A stretch of 64,000 nt of DNA from Streptomyces uncialis (GCF_036250755.1 NZ_CP109583.1:1736001-1800000), one strand, 5' to 3'. Shown: positions 7,830 through 16,555, counted from the stretch's first letter. Program-made: numbers and translations. The notes: generated from the letters alone by a model not told the origin.

Positions 7830-9175
7830 ACCGCGCTCCAGGTGTCGCGGCGGAGCTGTTCGAGGACCCCGGACAGACTGCGGGCGGTGGTGGCCCAGCC
7901 GTCGAGGGAGGTGCGGCGTGACCGGGCGGCCGCCTTGAGCCGCTGGCGTTCGTCGTGCTCGTCGAACCAGCGGCGGACGGCCGTGCCGAGGGCGGCCGGG
8001 TCGGTGTCCGGCAGCAGGACGCCGGGAACGCTGCCGTCGGGTGCGCGCCCCACCGCTTCGGGCAGCCCGCCGATCTCGGTGACCAGGACGGGGATGCCCC
8101 GGGCGAGGGCCTCCGTCACGGCCATGCCGTAGGTCTCGCTGTCCGAGGCCAGGACCATCAGATCGGCGCGGGCGTAGCTGGCGTTCAGCTCGGCGCCCAC
8201 CTGGGGCCCGGCGATCCGTACCCGGCCGGTGAGCCCCAGTTCGTCGACGAGGGCGCGCAGCCGGGACACATAGCCGGGGTCCTGGTCGAGACCGCCGACC
8301 AGGACGCAGCTCCAGGGCAGGTCCGCGACCGTGGCCAGCGCGCGGACCAGCCGGTGCTGTCCCTTGCGCGGGGTGAGCGAGCCCACGCACAGCAGCCGGG
8401 AGATCCCGTCGGTGCCGGTCGCCAGGGGTGCGATGTCGGTGCCGGGGGCGGCGACATGGACCCGGCGGCTGGCCAGCCCGTGGTGGCTGACGAGCCGTTG
8501 GGCGGCCCAGTCGCTGGTCGCGACGACTGCGGCCGCGGCGCGCAGCGTGGTGCGTTCCAGGGCGTCGAGCTCCGCGGCGGTCGCCTCGTCGAGCCCGCTC
8601 TCGTCGGCGAGCGGGAGGTGCACCAGGACCGCCAGTCGCAGGCGTTCGGCCTCGGCGACGACGGTCTCGGGCGCCGGACAGGCCACGATGCCGTCGAGGA
8701 GCGCGACCGCGCCGTCCGGCAGTGCGGCGAGGGTGTGGGCGAGGCGGGCCGTGGCGACGGCGTCGGGGCGGGGCCAGTCGCCGTCCACGGTGTGCGCCCG
8801 GACGTCCCAGCCGAAGCCGGACAGGTCCAGACTCACCCGCCGGTCATAGGTGTTGCCGCCACTGGGCGCGGCCGGGTCGTCGACACCGCCGGGCATCACG
8901 AAGTGCATCGGCCGGGCGTCGGTCGGGACGATGCGGGAGGACGAGGAGACGGAGGTACCGGCGGAAGTCCCGGCGGACGTACGGGTACCCGTACCGGCGG
9001 ACGAACTGGCGGACCTACCCGTACCCGTACCCGTACCCGTGCTCGTGTGTGCGGGTGTACCGGCCGAGGTGCCGGCAGTCGCACCGGCGCCGGGGCGGGC
9101 GGGACCCACGGGCGGGACGGCCTGGGACGTGGCTGCCTGGGATGTGACGGCGGCGGGTGTGTCCGTGCGGGTCAC
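7826..9175 (-). CDS. GT4-family glycosyltransferase
   Basis: A 449-residue GT-B glycosyltransferase. Residues 1 to about 85 are a Thr/Ala/Gly/Ser-rich tail encoded partly by (GTACCC)n-like repeats. The N-terminal Rossmann half starts at [10 protein letters not shown]. The C-terminal half has [20 protein letters not shown], the donor-site block [20 protein letters not shown] with the E-x7-E acids, and VTEIGGLPE. These motifs are typical of GT4 retaining transferases using NDP- or GDP-sugars. The GTG start overlaps the stop of the PTPS-like gene (GTGA), which argues for this start despite the tail. It probably glycosylates the cluster product or a lipid carrier. Confidence 0.88.
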   Translation of the reverse strand: MTRTDTPAAVTSQAATSQAVPPVGPARPGAGATAGTSAGTPAHTSTGTGTGTGRSASSSAGTGTRTSAGTSAGTSVSSSSRIVPTDARPMHFVMPGGVDDPAAPSGGNTYDRRVSLDLSGFGWDVRAHTVDGDWPRPDAVATARLAHTLAALPDGAVALLDGIVACPAPETVVAEAERLRLAVLVHLPLADESGLDEATAAELDALERTTLRAAAAVVATSDWAAQRLVSHHGLASRRVHVAAPGTDIAPLATGTDGISRLLCVGSLTPRKGQHRLVRALATVADLPWSCVLVGGLDQDPGYVSRLRALVDELGLTGRVRIAGPQVGAELNASYARADLMVLASDSETYGMAVTEALARGIPVLVTEIGGLPEAVGRAPDGSVPGVLLPDTDPAALGTAVRRWFDEHDERQRLKAAARSRRTSLDGWATTARSLSGVLEQLRRDTWSAV

Positions 9176-9570
9176 AGGGCACGCTCGTAACTCGCCCAGG
9201 CGATGTGCGACTCGTGGAGGGTGACGATGATCCCGGCGAGTCCGCGGGCGCCTTCCCCGAGCGCTCCGGAGGCGACCCGGTCCGCGAGCCGGTCGGCGAT
9301 CACCTTGGCGAGGAACTCGGTGGAGGTGTTGACGCCGGTGAAGTCGGGCTCGTCGTCCAGGTTGCGGTACGTCAGCGCGGCGACGACCGTACCGAGTTCG
9401 CGGGTGGCCAGCCCGATGTCCACCACGATGTTGTCCGCGTCGAGTTCGGCGCGACGGAAGGTGGCGTCCACGAGGAACGTGGCCCCGTGCAGACGTTGCG
9501 CGGGCCCGAAGACCTCGCCGCGGAAGCTGTGGGCGACCATCAGATGGTCACGGACGGTGATGCTGAACAA
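9172..9570 (-). CDS. 6-pyruvoyl-tetrahydropterin synthase/QueD-like protein, degenerate active site
   Basis: A 132-residue T-fold protein of the PTPS/QueD family, which acts on dihydroneopterin triphosphate. The start is a TTG with an excellent GGAGGG seven bases upstream. VAHSFRG supplies the first zinc His (H14) and LHGATF the second (H28). The third ligand of the usual LHGHNY/LHGHSF motif is Ala30, and the catalytic Cys that precedes it is absent (FGPAQRLHG). The C-terminal [13 protein letters not shown] keeps the conserved Glu region. It therefore probably does different chemistry from QueD or PTPS, or binds a pterin or pyrimidine without catalysis. It heads the GTGA-coupled chain with the glycosyltransferase, methyltransferase and membrane protein. 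Confidence 0.82.
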   Translation of the reverse strand: MFSITVRDHLMVAHSFRGEVFGPAQRLHGATFLVDATFRRAELDADNIVVDIGLATRELGTVVAALTYRNLDDEPDFTGVNTSTEFLAKVIADRLADRVASGALGEGARGLAGIIVTLHESHIAWASYERAL

Positions 9571-9875
9571 CGGTTGACCCTCCAGTACGGCATGTCGGTG
9601 CGCTGCCGGGGCTCCTGTCCTATACGGCTGCCGCCGGTGTCTCGTTCAGCGAAGTCACCTCCCGGAACCACGGATGTCGTACGGATGTCGTACGGATGTC
9701 GTACGGGTGGGCTACGCGGGTGCGCCGGTCAGCAGGGCTGGAGGTCACGGCCCGGGTCACGGCCCGGCCGCGGCGGCCGGAGTGGGCCGGGGTCACCGAC
9801 CTGGCCCCGGCGCGGTCACAGCCAGGGGCACGGCCAGGATCGCGGCCCGGACAGCCTCTCCGGGCGCCGCTCCGG
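9571..9875. other. Intergenic region with short direct repeats
   Basis: A gap of about 305 bp between the dehydrogenase stop and the PTPS-like gene start, both on the minus strand. It contains three tandem copies of an 11-bp unit (separate entry) and short GGTCACGGCCC-type repeats around 9744-9775. No gene is seen. It probably holds the promoter of the PTPS-glycosyltransferase-methyltransferase run. Confidence 0.5.
9670..9702. repeat. Three tandem copies of an 11-bp repeat
   Basis: The unit ACGGATGTCGT occurs three times in perfect tandem (9670-9680, 9681-9691, 9692-9702), about 100-130 bp upstream of the PTPS-like start. Iterated 11-bp units match about one helical turn, so the copies would lie on the same DNA face, as expected for a cooperative regulator. 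Simple slippage is the alternative. Confidence 0.85.
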
Positions 9876-10931
9876 TCACGGGGCCCACCGCCCCTCGCTC
9901 CCGTAGACGACACGGTGGCAGAGTCCGGGCAGTTCCCCCGCCGCGATACGCGCCATGTCGCGAGGCAGGTCGTCGAAGGCGGACTCGCCGGTGATCAGCG
10001 CGTCGAGGGCGGGGTCGGCGAGCAGGTCGAGCGCGAGGGCGAGCCGGTCGCGGAAGTCCCGCCGGGAACGGCGGGCCGGTGACACCGCCCCGACCTGACT
10101 GGCGCGCACCACCAGCCGCCCCGAGTGGAACGCCTCCCCCAGCGGCAGCGACACCTTGCGGTCGCCGTACCAGCTCAGTTCCAGCACGGTGCCCTCCGGC
10201 GCGAGCAGTTCCAGGGACCGCGCCAGCCCGGCCTCGGTGGCGCTGGCGTGGACGACGAGGTCGCAGCCGCCGAGCGCGTCGTCGGGCGCCGCGAACCGCA
10301 CCCCGAGCGCGTCGGCGATGGCGGCCTTGGCGGGGTCGGCGTCCACGAGTTGCACCCGTACGCCGGGGAAGCGGACGAGGAGGGCCGCCACACAGGCGCC
10401 GACCATTCCGGCCCCGACGACCGCGATCCGGTCACCGACCAGGGGCGCCGCGTCCCAGAGGGCGTTGACGGCGGTCTCCATCGTCCCGGCGAGGATCGCG
10501 CGGGCGGCGGGAACGGTGCCGGGGACCGGGGTGACGGCGGTGGCGGGGACGACGTAGCGGGTCTGGTGGGGGTACAGACAGAACACGGTCCGGCCGAGGA
10601 GCGCGGCGCAGCCGCCCTCCACCACACCGACGTTGAGATATCCGTACTTCACGGGCGCCGGGAAGTCTCCCTCCTGGAAGGGCGCGCGCATGGCAGTGTG
10701 CTGGCTGCGGGGTACCCCTCCGCGCAGCACCAGGGTCTCGGTGCCCCGGCTGACCCCGGAGTACAGGCTCCGCACGACGACATCACCGTCCCCCGGCTCG
10801 GGCAGGGGCACTTCGCGGATCTCCCCCTGACCGGGTGCGCGCAACCAGTAGGCACGGGCGGTACGAGCGCCCGCCGGACCGGTACCGGAACCCTGTCCGG
10901 TACCTGCGGGGTGAGGTGCGCTGAGGACCAA
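9876..10931 (-). CDS. Zinc-independent MDR-family dehydrogenase
   Basis: A 351-residue medium-chain dehydrogenase/reductase. The N-terminal GroES-like domain contains SLYSGVSRGTETLV, where classical alcohol dehydrogenases have a zinc-binding Cys motif. The structural Cys-x2-Cys-x2-Cys zinc site is also absent, so it is a zinc-free subgroup. The Rossmann domain begins at IAVVGAGMVGACVAALL, with LVDADPAK binding the cofactor ribose. The TTG at 10931 is chosen because AGGAG lies seven bases upstream and the frame has no better start. It probably oxidises a sugar or alcohol in the pathway. It is separated by 305 bp from the next genes of the run. Confidence 0.82.
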   Translation of the reverse strand: MVLSAPHPAGTGQGSGTGPAGARTARAYWLRAPGQGEIREVPLPEPGDGDVVVRSLYSGVSRGTETLVLRGGVPRSQHTAMRAPFQEGDFPAPVKYGYLNVGVVEGGCAALLGRTVFCLYPHQTRYVVPATAVTPVPGTVPAARAILAGTMETAVNALWDAAPLVGDRIAVVGAGMVGACVAALLVRFPGVRVQLVDADPAKAAIADALGVRFAAPDDALGGCDLVVHASATEAGLARSLELLAPEGTVLELSWYGDRKVSLPLGEAFHSGRLVVRASQVGAVSPARRSRRDFRDRLALALDLLADPALDALITGESAFDDLPRDMARIAAGELPGLCHRVVYGSEGRWAP

Positions 10932-11088
10932 GGAACAGCTCCTGTCGCGGGCGTGGCGCGGATGGGGCGGGCGGGCCGGGACAGCACTGGTGGTGAACGG
11001 TCCCGGTCGGCCCCACGTACTGAGAGCAGAGACCGCGAGTACGGTACGCGGCGGGAATCAGCCCTGTCACCAGGGCGGAAGGTGCGCG

Positions 11089-11847
11089 ATGGCCCTGAAC
11101 CAGGCATCTGGCGAGGACGGAACGCGGCTGGCGCGGCATGACATCGCGGCGGGCGCGGTGGCGCAGGTGCTGCTGCTCGCGCTGCTGGCCGGGACCGTCG
11201 GGCTGGGCCCGGCGGGACGGCTGACGGGGCTCGTCTTCGCGGTGGGGACCTGGCTGCTCCTGATCCGCGCCCTGCGCCGGGCGCGGCCCGGCCCGTTCGG
11301 TCCGGCGAACCGGGTGACGCTGGCGCGGGCGACCCTGGTCGGCGGGGTGACGGCCCTGGTGGCGGACTCGCTCGACGGCCCGCCCCGGGTGACCCCGCTG
11401 GCGGCGCTGGCGGGGGTGGCCCTGGTCCTGGACGCCGTGGACGGCCTGGTGGCCCGCCGCACGGGGACGGTGTCGGAGTTGGGCGCCCGGTTCGACATGG
11501 AGGTGGACGCGTTCCTGATCCTGGTGCTCAGTGTGTACGTCTCCGCCCGGCTGGGGGTGTGGGTCCTGCTGATCGGGCTGATGCGGTACGGGTTCGTGGC
11601 CGCCGCGCGGGTACTGCCCTGGCTGAACGCCCCGTTGACGCCGAGCACGGCCCGCAAGGCGGTCGCCGCGTTCCAGGGCGTGGCCCTCCTCGCGGCGGCC
11701 ACCTACCTCCCCCGGCCGCTGGCCCTGCCCGTGATCCTCCTCGCCCTCACCACCCTGACCTGGTCCTTCGGCCGCGACATCCACACCTTGCACCGAACCC
11801 GCCCCCTCCGGGACCCCACGCCCCGGGAGTCGGCGACGGTGGGCTGA
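11089..11847 (+). CDS. CDP-alcohol phosphatidyltransferase family protein
   Basis: A 252-residue membrane enzyme with the full signature DGx2ARx8Gx3Dx3D: DAVDGLVARRTGTVSEL then GARFDMEVD (about 120-145). Members move a phosphatidyl or phosphoalcohol group from a CDP-alcohol to a hydroxyl acceptor such as glycerol-P, inositol-P or inositol. Several hydrophobic segments flank the motif (VLLLALLAGTVGLG; LILVLSVYVSARLGVWVLLIG). The ATG follows GGCGGAAGG. It is divergent from the dehydrogenase. Given an inositol-3-phosphate synthase 10 kb away, inositol-phosphate is a possible acceptor, but nothing in the sequence proves it. Confidence 0.87.
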   Translation: MALNQASGEDGTRLARHDIAAGAVAQVLLLALLAGTVGLGPAGRLTGLVFAVGTWLLLIRALRRARPGPFGPANRVTLARATLVGGVTALVADSLDGPPRVTPLAALAGVALVLDAVDGLVARRTGTVSELGARFDMEVDAFLILVLSVYVSARLGVWVLLIGLMRYGFVAAARVLPWLNAPLTPSTARKAVAAFQGVALLAAATYLPRPLALPVILLALTTLTWSFGRDIHTLHRTRPLRDPTPRESATVG

Positions 11848-11970
11848 GGGCGGGTCGAGACAGGTGCCGACGTGAACGACACGCACGTCAGAGCCGGTTG
11901 CTACCGTCAGCCAGGGCCCCAGGCAACGGCCGGAGGCACGGACGCAGCGGTCCGAAGGCGAGAGGGCGTT

Positions 11971-12192
11971 GTGACGTGGCAGGAATGGGAACAGCTCAAG
12001 GCGGATGCGGCGGCGCGCCTGGCCACAGGCACACGTCTCGTGCTGCTCCTGACCGCCGCGCTCCCCGCGTCGCTCAGCTACGTCGGCCTGCGCCGCGGGG
12101 CCTTGCCTCGCTGGTGGCTGATCCTGGCGATGGGCCTGCTGGCGATGGCGTGCGTGCGGTGGGGCTGCATTGTCCAGCGTTACCCGCAGTAG
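11971..12192 (+). CDS. Small hypothetical membrane protein
   Basis: A 73-residue protein starting at a GTG five bases after AGAGGG. It begins TWQEWEQLKADAAARLA, a motif seen in short Streptomyces proteins of unknown function, followed by two hydrophobic segments (LVLLLTAALPASLSYVGL; WWLILAMGLLAMACVRW). No function is proposed. A longer reading from 11872 is possible but lacks a good ribosome site. Confidence 0.5.
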   Translation: MTWQEWEQLKADAAARLATGTRLVLLLTAALPASLSYVGLRRGALPRWWLILAMGLLAMACVRWGCIVQRYPQ

Positions 12193-12341
12193 CGGGCCCG
12201 AGCCGGGTGCGGCAGCGATCCGGAGGTAGAGGTGTGGGCCGGCGAGGGGCTTCCTGGCCCTACGCGACGAGGCGTCCCGGGGTCGCGCCGGTAGGCGCCC
12301 ACCCGACCCGGCAGAGGTCGCGACCACCGTCGGGAATACAG

Positions 12342-12365
12342 AAAAACCCCAGATCAACTGGGGTT
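12342..12365 (-). terminator. Intrinsic terminator after tRNA-Leu
   Basis: Read on the minus strand, AACCCCAG-TTGAT-CTGGGGTT forms a perfect 8-bp stem followed by a run of T (A-run at 12342-12346 on the plus strand). It lies just 3' of the tRNA, as expected for a tRNA terminator. Confidence 0.88.
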
Positions 12366-12370
12366 CCTGC

Positions 12371-12458
12371 TGGTGTCCGAGGGGGGACTTGAACCCCCAC
12401 GCCCGTTAAAGGGCACTAGCACCTCAAGCTAGCGCGTCTGCCATTCCGCCACCCGGAC
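12371..12458 (-). tRNA. tRNA-Leu (anticodon GAG)
   Basis: The minus strand folds as a class II tRNA. The acceptor stem is GTCCGGG with CTCGGAC, then discriminator A and an encoded CCA (12371-12373). The anticodon stem CTAGC/GCTAG holds loop TTGAGGT, giving anticodon GAG for CTC codons. A long variable arm (GTGCCC...GGGC) is typical of tRNA-Leu, and the T-arm is GGGGG-TTCAAGT-CCCCC. It is isolated, between a small membrane gene and the end of the ebo-like operon. No duplicated 3' end (att site) was found in the window. Confidence 0.95.
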
Positions 12459-12651
12459 CGGTGTGGTGTTCGCGGGGGTGTTCCCCGCGGCGACATGGAC
12501 AACAATACCAAGGTTTCGGAGTCGCTTTCACCTGTGTATTCGCAGGCCGGGAGGGTGGGTGGCGGAGCGTGCGCGGTTGGTCACCGGAGGTGTCGCGGCG
12601 CTCCCGTCCGGCGCCCCCGTGAGGGCAGGGGCGCCGGGCGGGAGGGGTGGG

Positions 12652-13845
12652 TCAGCAGGCTCGGAGGGCTGCCAGGTTGGTGTAGCCGGTGCGGGCGGAG
12701 TCCAGGGACTGGGTGGGGGCCGAGCTGCTGGGGGCGTTGTCCTGTTCGACCATCGGGTTGTGGTAGGTCTTCCGGCCGACGCGGGAGAAGAAGCGTTCGT
12801 AGTCGATGTCGCCCGTGCCGAAGGGCACCATGTCGTAGCCGTTGCCGCTGCTCTCGTTGACGGTGCCGTCCTTCGCGTGGAACAGCGGGTAGCGCGTGCC
12901 GTTGCGGGCGACGAGCTTCGCCGGGTCGAAGAGGCTGCGGCGCTGGGAGCCGTCGTGCGCGGTGTAGGTGTGGAACTTGTACCGGGCGACATGGGCCCAG
13001 AAGATGTCCAGCTCCAGCCAGACGTCGCGGGGGTCGGTCCGCTTCAGGAAGTACTCCAGCTTGCGGACGCCGGAGCTGCGGGTCGGGCGGCCCTGGGCGT
13101 CGGGGGGGCCGCCGTCCAGCAGGAAGTCGTACGCGCCGTCGTGGTTGTGGGTGTACAGCTTGATGCCCGCGCGGCGGGCCACGGCGCCGATCGCGTTCCA
13201 GTGGTCGGCGGCCTTGTCCCAGTCGGCGCGGTGCGAGGACCAGGTGGGGTCGCCGCCGGTGCCCATGTGGTCCATGCCGAGGATGTTGGCGATCTCCAGG
13301 GCCTGCTTGAAACGGTCGAGGTCCGGTGCGGTGAGGGTCGCGGGTATGAAGCCGTGGTTGCCCTGGGCCCGCAGCCCGTAGTCGTCGAGCCAGGAGCGCA
13401 GGAGCCGGGCGCCCTGGACGTTGTCGAGGTTCGCGCCGCCGGGGGCGTTCGCGTGCTGGCCGTATCCGGCGAACTCGACCTGCCGGTAGCCGTAGCGGGC
13501 GAGCTGCTTGAAGACCTCGCGGAAGCCGGACGGCAGCTCGCTCGCCAGCGGGTCGCGGGCGATCGCGTCCCGGACGGTGTAGAGGATGATGCCGCGCTTG
13601 TGGGCGGGGACGAGGGCACGCCGGTCATGGCCGTGGCCGTGCCCATGACCATGGCCGTGGCCCCGGCCGCGGCTGTCCGCGAGGGCCGGGGACGCGCCGA
13701 AGACGGGGGCCGCGACCGCGACCGCCCCGACGGCTGAGCAGGTGCTCAGGAAGCGGCGGCGGTCCACGCCCAGGACCCGGCGCAGGGACTCGTCCGGGGT
13801 GGCTCCGGAGGCGGGTGCGGAGGCGGGCTCGGAGTGCTGGTTCAC
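12652..13845 (-). CDS. Tat-exported TIM-barrel sugar phosphate isomerase/epimerase-like protein
   Basis: A 397-residue protein. A twin-arginine signal (VDRRRFLSTCSAVGAVAVA) spans about 27-55 and ends near ALA-DS. A His-Gly repeat (about 60-73) follows, then an AP-endonuclease-2/xylose-isomerase-like TIM barrel (about 80-380) with YGYRQVEFAGYG, GNHGFIPA, YTHNHDGAYDF, VWLELDIFWA and PLFHAKDG supplying candidate metal ligands. Secreted relatives are annotated as sugar phosphate isomerases/epimerases, although phosphorylated substrates outside the cell are unlikely. The GTG start overlaps the preceding phosphatase stop (GTGA), making this the last gene of the ebo-like operon. Confidence 0.87.
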   Translation of the reverse strand: MNQHSEPASAPASGATPDESLRRVLGVDRRRFLSTCSAVGAVAVAAPVFGASPALADSRGRGHGHGHGHGHGHDRRALVPAHKRGIILYTVRDAIARDPLASELPSGFREVFKQLARYGYRQVEFAGYGQHANAPGGANLDNVQGARLLRSWLDDYGLRAQGNHGFIPATLTAPDLDRFKQALEIANILGMDHMGTGGDPTWSSHRADWDKAADHWNAIGAVARRAGIKLYTHNHDGAYDFLLDGGPPDAQGRPTRSSGVRKLEYFLKRTDPRDVWLELDIFWAHVARYKFHTYTAHDGSQRRSLFDPAKLVARNGTRYPLFHAKDGTVNESSGNGYDMVPFGTGDIDYERFFSRVGRKTYHNPMVEQDNAPSSSAPTQSLDSARTGYTNLAALRAC

Positions 13846-15386
13846 GGTCTCTCGCTTTCGCTGGAGGGTTCGCTCGCGGCTTCACCGGAGGGTTCACGGG
13901 CGGGGTCGGTGAGACCGGCGAGGGTCAGGAGCAGGGACTTCACCTCGGTGGCCGCTACCCGGTCACCGAACGCGTGGGGGGTGGAGCACAGGAGGAGCGG
14001 ACCGTCGTCGTCGCTCGCGGGAAGGCGGCCGTGGGTGCCGCGGACGGGTGACGGATCGAGGGGGACGACCGCCATCCGGTAACGCATACCGAGCTTCTTG
14101 CGGGCCAGCGCACCCGCCGCCTTGAGCCGTACGTACGGGTCCTCGGGGTCCATGAAGAGTTCCGCCGGGTCGTAGCCGGGTTTGCGGTGGATCTCCACGA
14201 GCTGCGCGAAGTCGGGGGCGCGGGCGTCGTCCAGCCAGTAGTAGTACGTGAACCAGGCGCCCGGTTCGGCGAGGGCGACGAGTTCACCCGAGCGCGGATG
14301 GTCGAGGCCGTGGGCCTTCTTGCCCTCGTCGTCCAGGAGCTGTTCGAGGCCCGGGAGCCCTTCGAGGGCGGCGCGGGTGGCGTCCAGGTCCTCGGGGCGG
14401 CGGACGTAGACATGGGCGATCTGATGGTCGGCGACCGCGAAGGCACGGGACGCCATCGGGTCGAGGTACTCCATACCGTCCTGGGTGTGGACCTCCAGGA
14501 GACCCGCGCGACGCAGGGCGCGGTTGATGTCGACGGGCCGGTCGGCGGGGGTGATGCCGTACTCGGAGAGGACGACGACGGTGCGGCCCTCGCGGCGGGC
14601 GTCGTCCAGCAGGGGCGCGACCGCCGTGTCGAGCGCGGTGGCGGCGGCATGGGAGCGGGGGTCGTCGGGGCCGAAGCGCTGGAGGTCGTAGTCCAGATGG
14701 GGAAGATAGGTGAGGGCGAGGTCGGGGCGGCGGGTGGCGAGGAGGTGCCGGGTCGCGTCGATGATCCACTGGCTGGAGACGAGGTCGGCGCCCGGTCCCC
14801 AGAAGTGGAACAGCGGGAACGTGCCCAGCCGGGAGACGAGTTCGTCGTGCAGGGCGGGCGGCCGGGTGTAGCAGTCGGGTTCCTTGCGGCCGTCGGCGTA
14901 GTAGACGGGACGCGGGGTGACGGTGAAGTCGGTGTCGGCGCCCATCGCGTACCACCAGCAGATGTTGGCGACGGTGTAGCCGGGGTGGGCGCGGCGGGCG
15001 GCGTCCCAGAGCTTGTCGCCCGCGACCAGGCCGTTGTGCTGGCGCCACAGCAGGACGTCGCCCAGTTCGCGGAAGTACCAGCCGTTGGCGACGATGCCGT
15101 GCTCGGCGGGCAGGGTGCCGGTGAGGAACGTGGACTGCGCGGCGCAGGTGACCGCGGGCAGTACCGTGCCGAGCGCCGCGCGGGAGCCGGTCCCGGCGAG
15201 GGCCCGCAGATGGGGCATACGGGCGAGGAGCCGGGGGGTGAGCCCGACGACGTCGAGCACGAGGAGGGGGGTGGGGGGCGGGGCGTCGGCAACCGCGTCG
15301 GCGGGAGCGTCGGCGGCGGGTGCCGTGGACCGGTTGGGCCCGGTGGACTCGTCGGGCGCGGTGGACTCCGGGGGCACGGGGGTCAC
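13842..15386 (-). CDS. Alkaline-phosphatase-superfamily phosphodiesterase, EboF-like
   Basis: A 514-residue nucleotide-pyrophosphatase/phosphodiesterase-type enzyme. LLVLDVVGLTP supplies the first metal Asp, PAVTCAAQSTFLTG the Thr nucleophile region, LTYLPHLDYDLQ and VVVLSEYGI the second set of ligands, and ADHQIAHVYV a further His. The family hydrolyses phosphodiesters or pyrophosphates, usually outside the membrane, but no signal peptide is visible: the first 40 residues are Pro/Ala/Asp/Thr-rich. In ebo clusters of other bacteria the corresponding gene is annotated as a phosphatase/pyrophosphatase-family protein. The GTG start overlaps the EboE-like stop (GTGA). Confidence 0.85.
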   Translation of the reverse strand: MTPVPPESTAPDESTGPNRSTAPAADAPADAVADAPPPTPLLVLDVVGLTPRLLARMPHLRALAGTGSRAALGTVLPAVTCAAQSTFLTGTLPAEHGIVANGWYFRELGDVLLWRQHNGLVAGDKLWDAARRAHPGYTVANICWWYAMGADTDFTVTPRPVYYADGRKEPDCYTRPPALHDELVSRLGTFPLFHFWGPGADLVSSQWIIDATRHLLATRRPDLALTYLPHLDYDLQRFGPDDPRSHAAATALDTAVAPLLDDARREGRTVVVLSEYGITPADRPVDINRALRRAGLLEVHTQDGMEYLDPMASRAFAVADHQIAHVYVRRPEDLDATRAALEGLPGLEQLLDDEGKKAHGLDHPRSGELVALAEPGAWFTYYYWLDDARAPDFAQLVEIHRKPGYDPAELFMDPEDPYVRLKAAGALARKKLGMRYRMAVVPLDPSPVRGTHGRLPASDDDGPLLLCSTPHAFGDRVAATEVKSLLLTLAGLTDPAREPSGEAASEPSSESERP

Positions 15387-16552
15387 GGGAGCTCCTTCAG
15401 GCCGAGGTCCGTCAGCAGGTCGCGGGCCAGGGTGAGTTCCGCGGCGATCCCGTCGGTGAGCTGGGCCCGGACCCGGGGCCGCAGTTCGGGCGGCAGGGCC
15501 TGCCAGGTGTACGTCTCGACCTCCAGGTGCCGGGTCAGCGGCCGGGGTCCGCCGACCAGCCGCCCCAGGGACGCGGTCAGCACGTCGAGCGTCGAGGTCA
15601 GCGGCGGGGCGGGCGCGGCGTGCAGCGGTACGTGGAAGTGGGCGCGCCAGGGGGCGCCGTCGGGCAGCGCCGTGCCGGAGACCGCGGGGCCGAGGTCGTC
15701 GGTGCCGCGCAGTCCGGCGGCGGTGGCGGTGCGGGTCTGGTGCAGGAACCGGGGTTCGTCGAAGGCGGCGAGGGCTTCGCGTACCTCGGGCAGATGGGGG
15801 TTCTCGGCGTGCAGCGCGGCGGAGAGCTGGGCCTTGACGACGGGTACGCCGGCGGCGGTGAGCGCGTCGAGGGCGGGGCCGGGGTCCTCGAAGGAGGTCG
15901 CCAGATGACACGTGTCGACACAGATCCCGATCCGCTCGTGTCCGACGGCGGTGAGCGGCGCGATGGCGTCCCGGGTCGTCTCCACGACACAGCCGGGCTC
16001 GGGTTCCAGGCCTACACGCACGGAACGGCCGGTGAGGTCGGCGAGTGCGTCGAGCCGGTGGCCGAGCGTGCGCAGGGCGTCGAGGGCGGCCGCGGCGCGC
16101 GGCGCGGGATGGTCGGTGCGCCAGGCGAGCGGGAGGGTGGAGATGGTGCCCTCGGTGATGTCGTCCGGGAGGAGCTGGACGAGCAGCCGGGCGAGTTCGG
16201 TGGTGTGGCCGAGGCGTTCGGGGTCGGCCCAGTCGGGTTTGTACACCCGGTACTTGACCTCCTCGGCGCCGAATCCCTGGTAGGGGAAGCCGTTGAGGGT
16301 GACGACCTCCAGGCCGCGCCGGTCGAGTTCGCCGCGCAGCGACCGGACGGCGGCGGGGTCGGCGGCGAGGGCGCGGGCGGCGTCCCTGGCGAGCCACAGT
16401 CCGATGCCGAGGCGGTCCCGGCCGAGGCGTTTGCGGACGGGTTCGCAATGGTCGCGCAGCTGGGCGAGGACCCCGTCGAGGGTTTCGGCGGGGTGGACGT
16501 TGGTGCAGTAGGCGAGGTGGACCGTGGAGCCGTCGGGGTGCCGGAAGCGCAT
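15383..16552 (-). CDS. eboE: EboE-like TIM-barrel protein
   Basis: A 389-residue protein of the EboE metabolite-traffic family, related to xylose-isomerase-like TIM barrels. Motifs are LAYCTNVHPAET near the start, VVTLNGFPYQGFG, a metal Glu in GLEPEPGCVVET, ICVDTCHLATSFEDP and HFHVPLHAAP. It sits between the TatD-like gene (3-bp gap upstream) and the phosphatase (4-bp overlap), the expected ebo context. In cyanobacteria, ebo genes are linked to export of the scytonemin precursor. The chemical role of EboE is not established. The symbol is by family resemblance and gene order. Confidence 0.82.
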   Translation of the reverse strand: MRFRHPDGSTVHLAYCTNVHPAETLDGVLAQLRDHCEPVRKRLGRDRLGIGLWLARDAARALAADPAAVRSLRGELDRRGLEVVTLNGFPYQGFGAEEVKYRVYKPDWADPERLGHTTELARLLVQLLPDDITEGTISTLPLAWRTDHPAPRAAAALDALRTLGHRLDALADLTGRSVRVGLEPEPGCVVETTRDAIAPLTAVGHERIGICVDTCHLATSFEDPGPALDALTAAGVPVVKAQLSAALHAENPHLPEVREALAAFDEPRFLHQTRTATAAGLRGTDDLGPAVSGTALPDGAPWRAHFHVPLHAAPAPPLTSTLDVLTASLGRLVGGPRPLTRHLEVETYTWQALPPELRPRVRAQLTDGIAAELTLARDLLTDLGLKELP

Positions 16553-16555
16553 CGG

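Noticed and set aside
9571..9875. A small plus-strand gene beginning in the 11-bp repeats
   Set aside because: Frames there translate to repeat-derived words and run antisense into the dehydrogenase gene.
12371..12458. tRNA-Leu as an integration site of a mobile element
   Set aside because: No integrase gene and no repeated tRNA 3' end elsewhere in the window.
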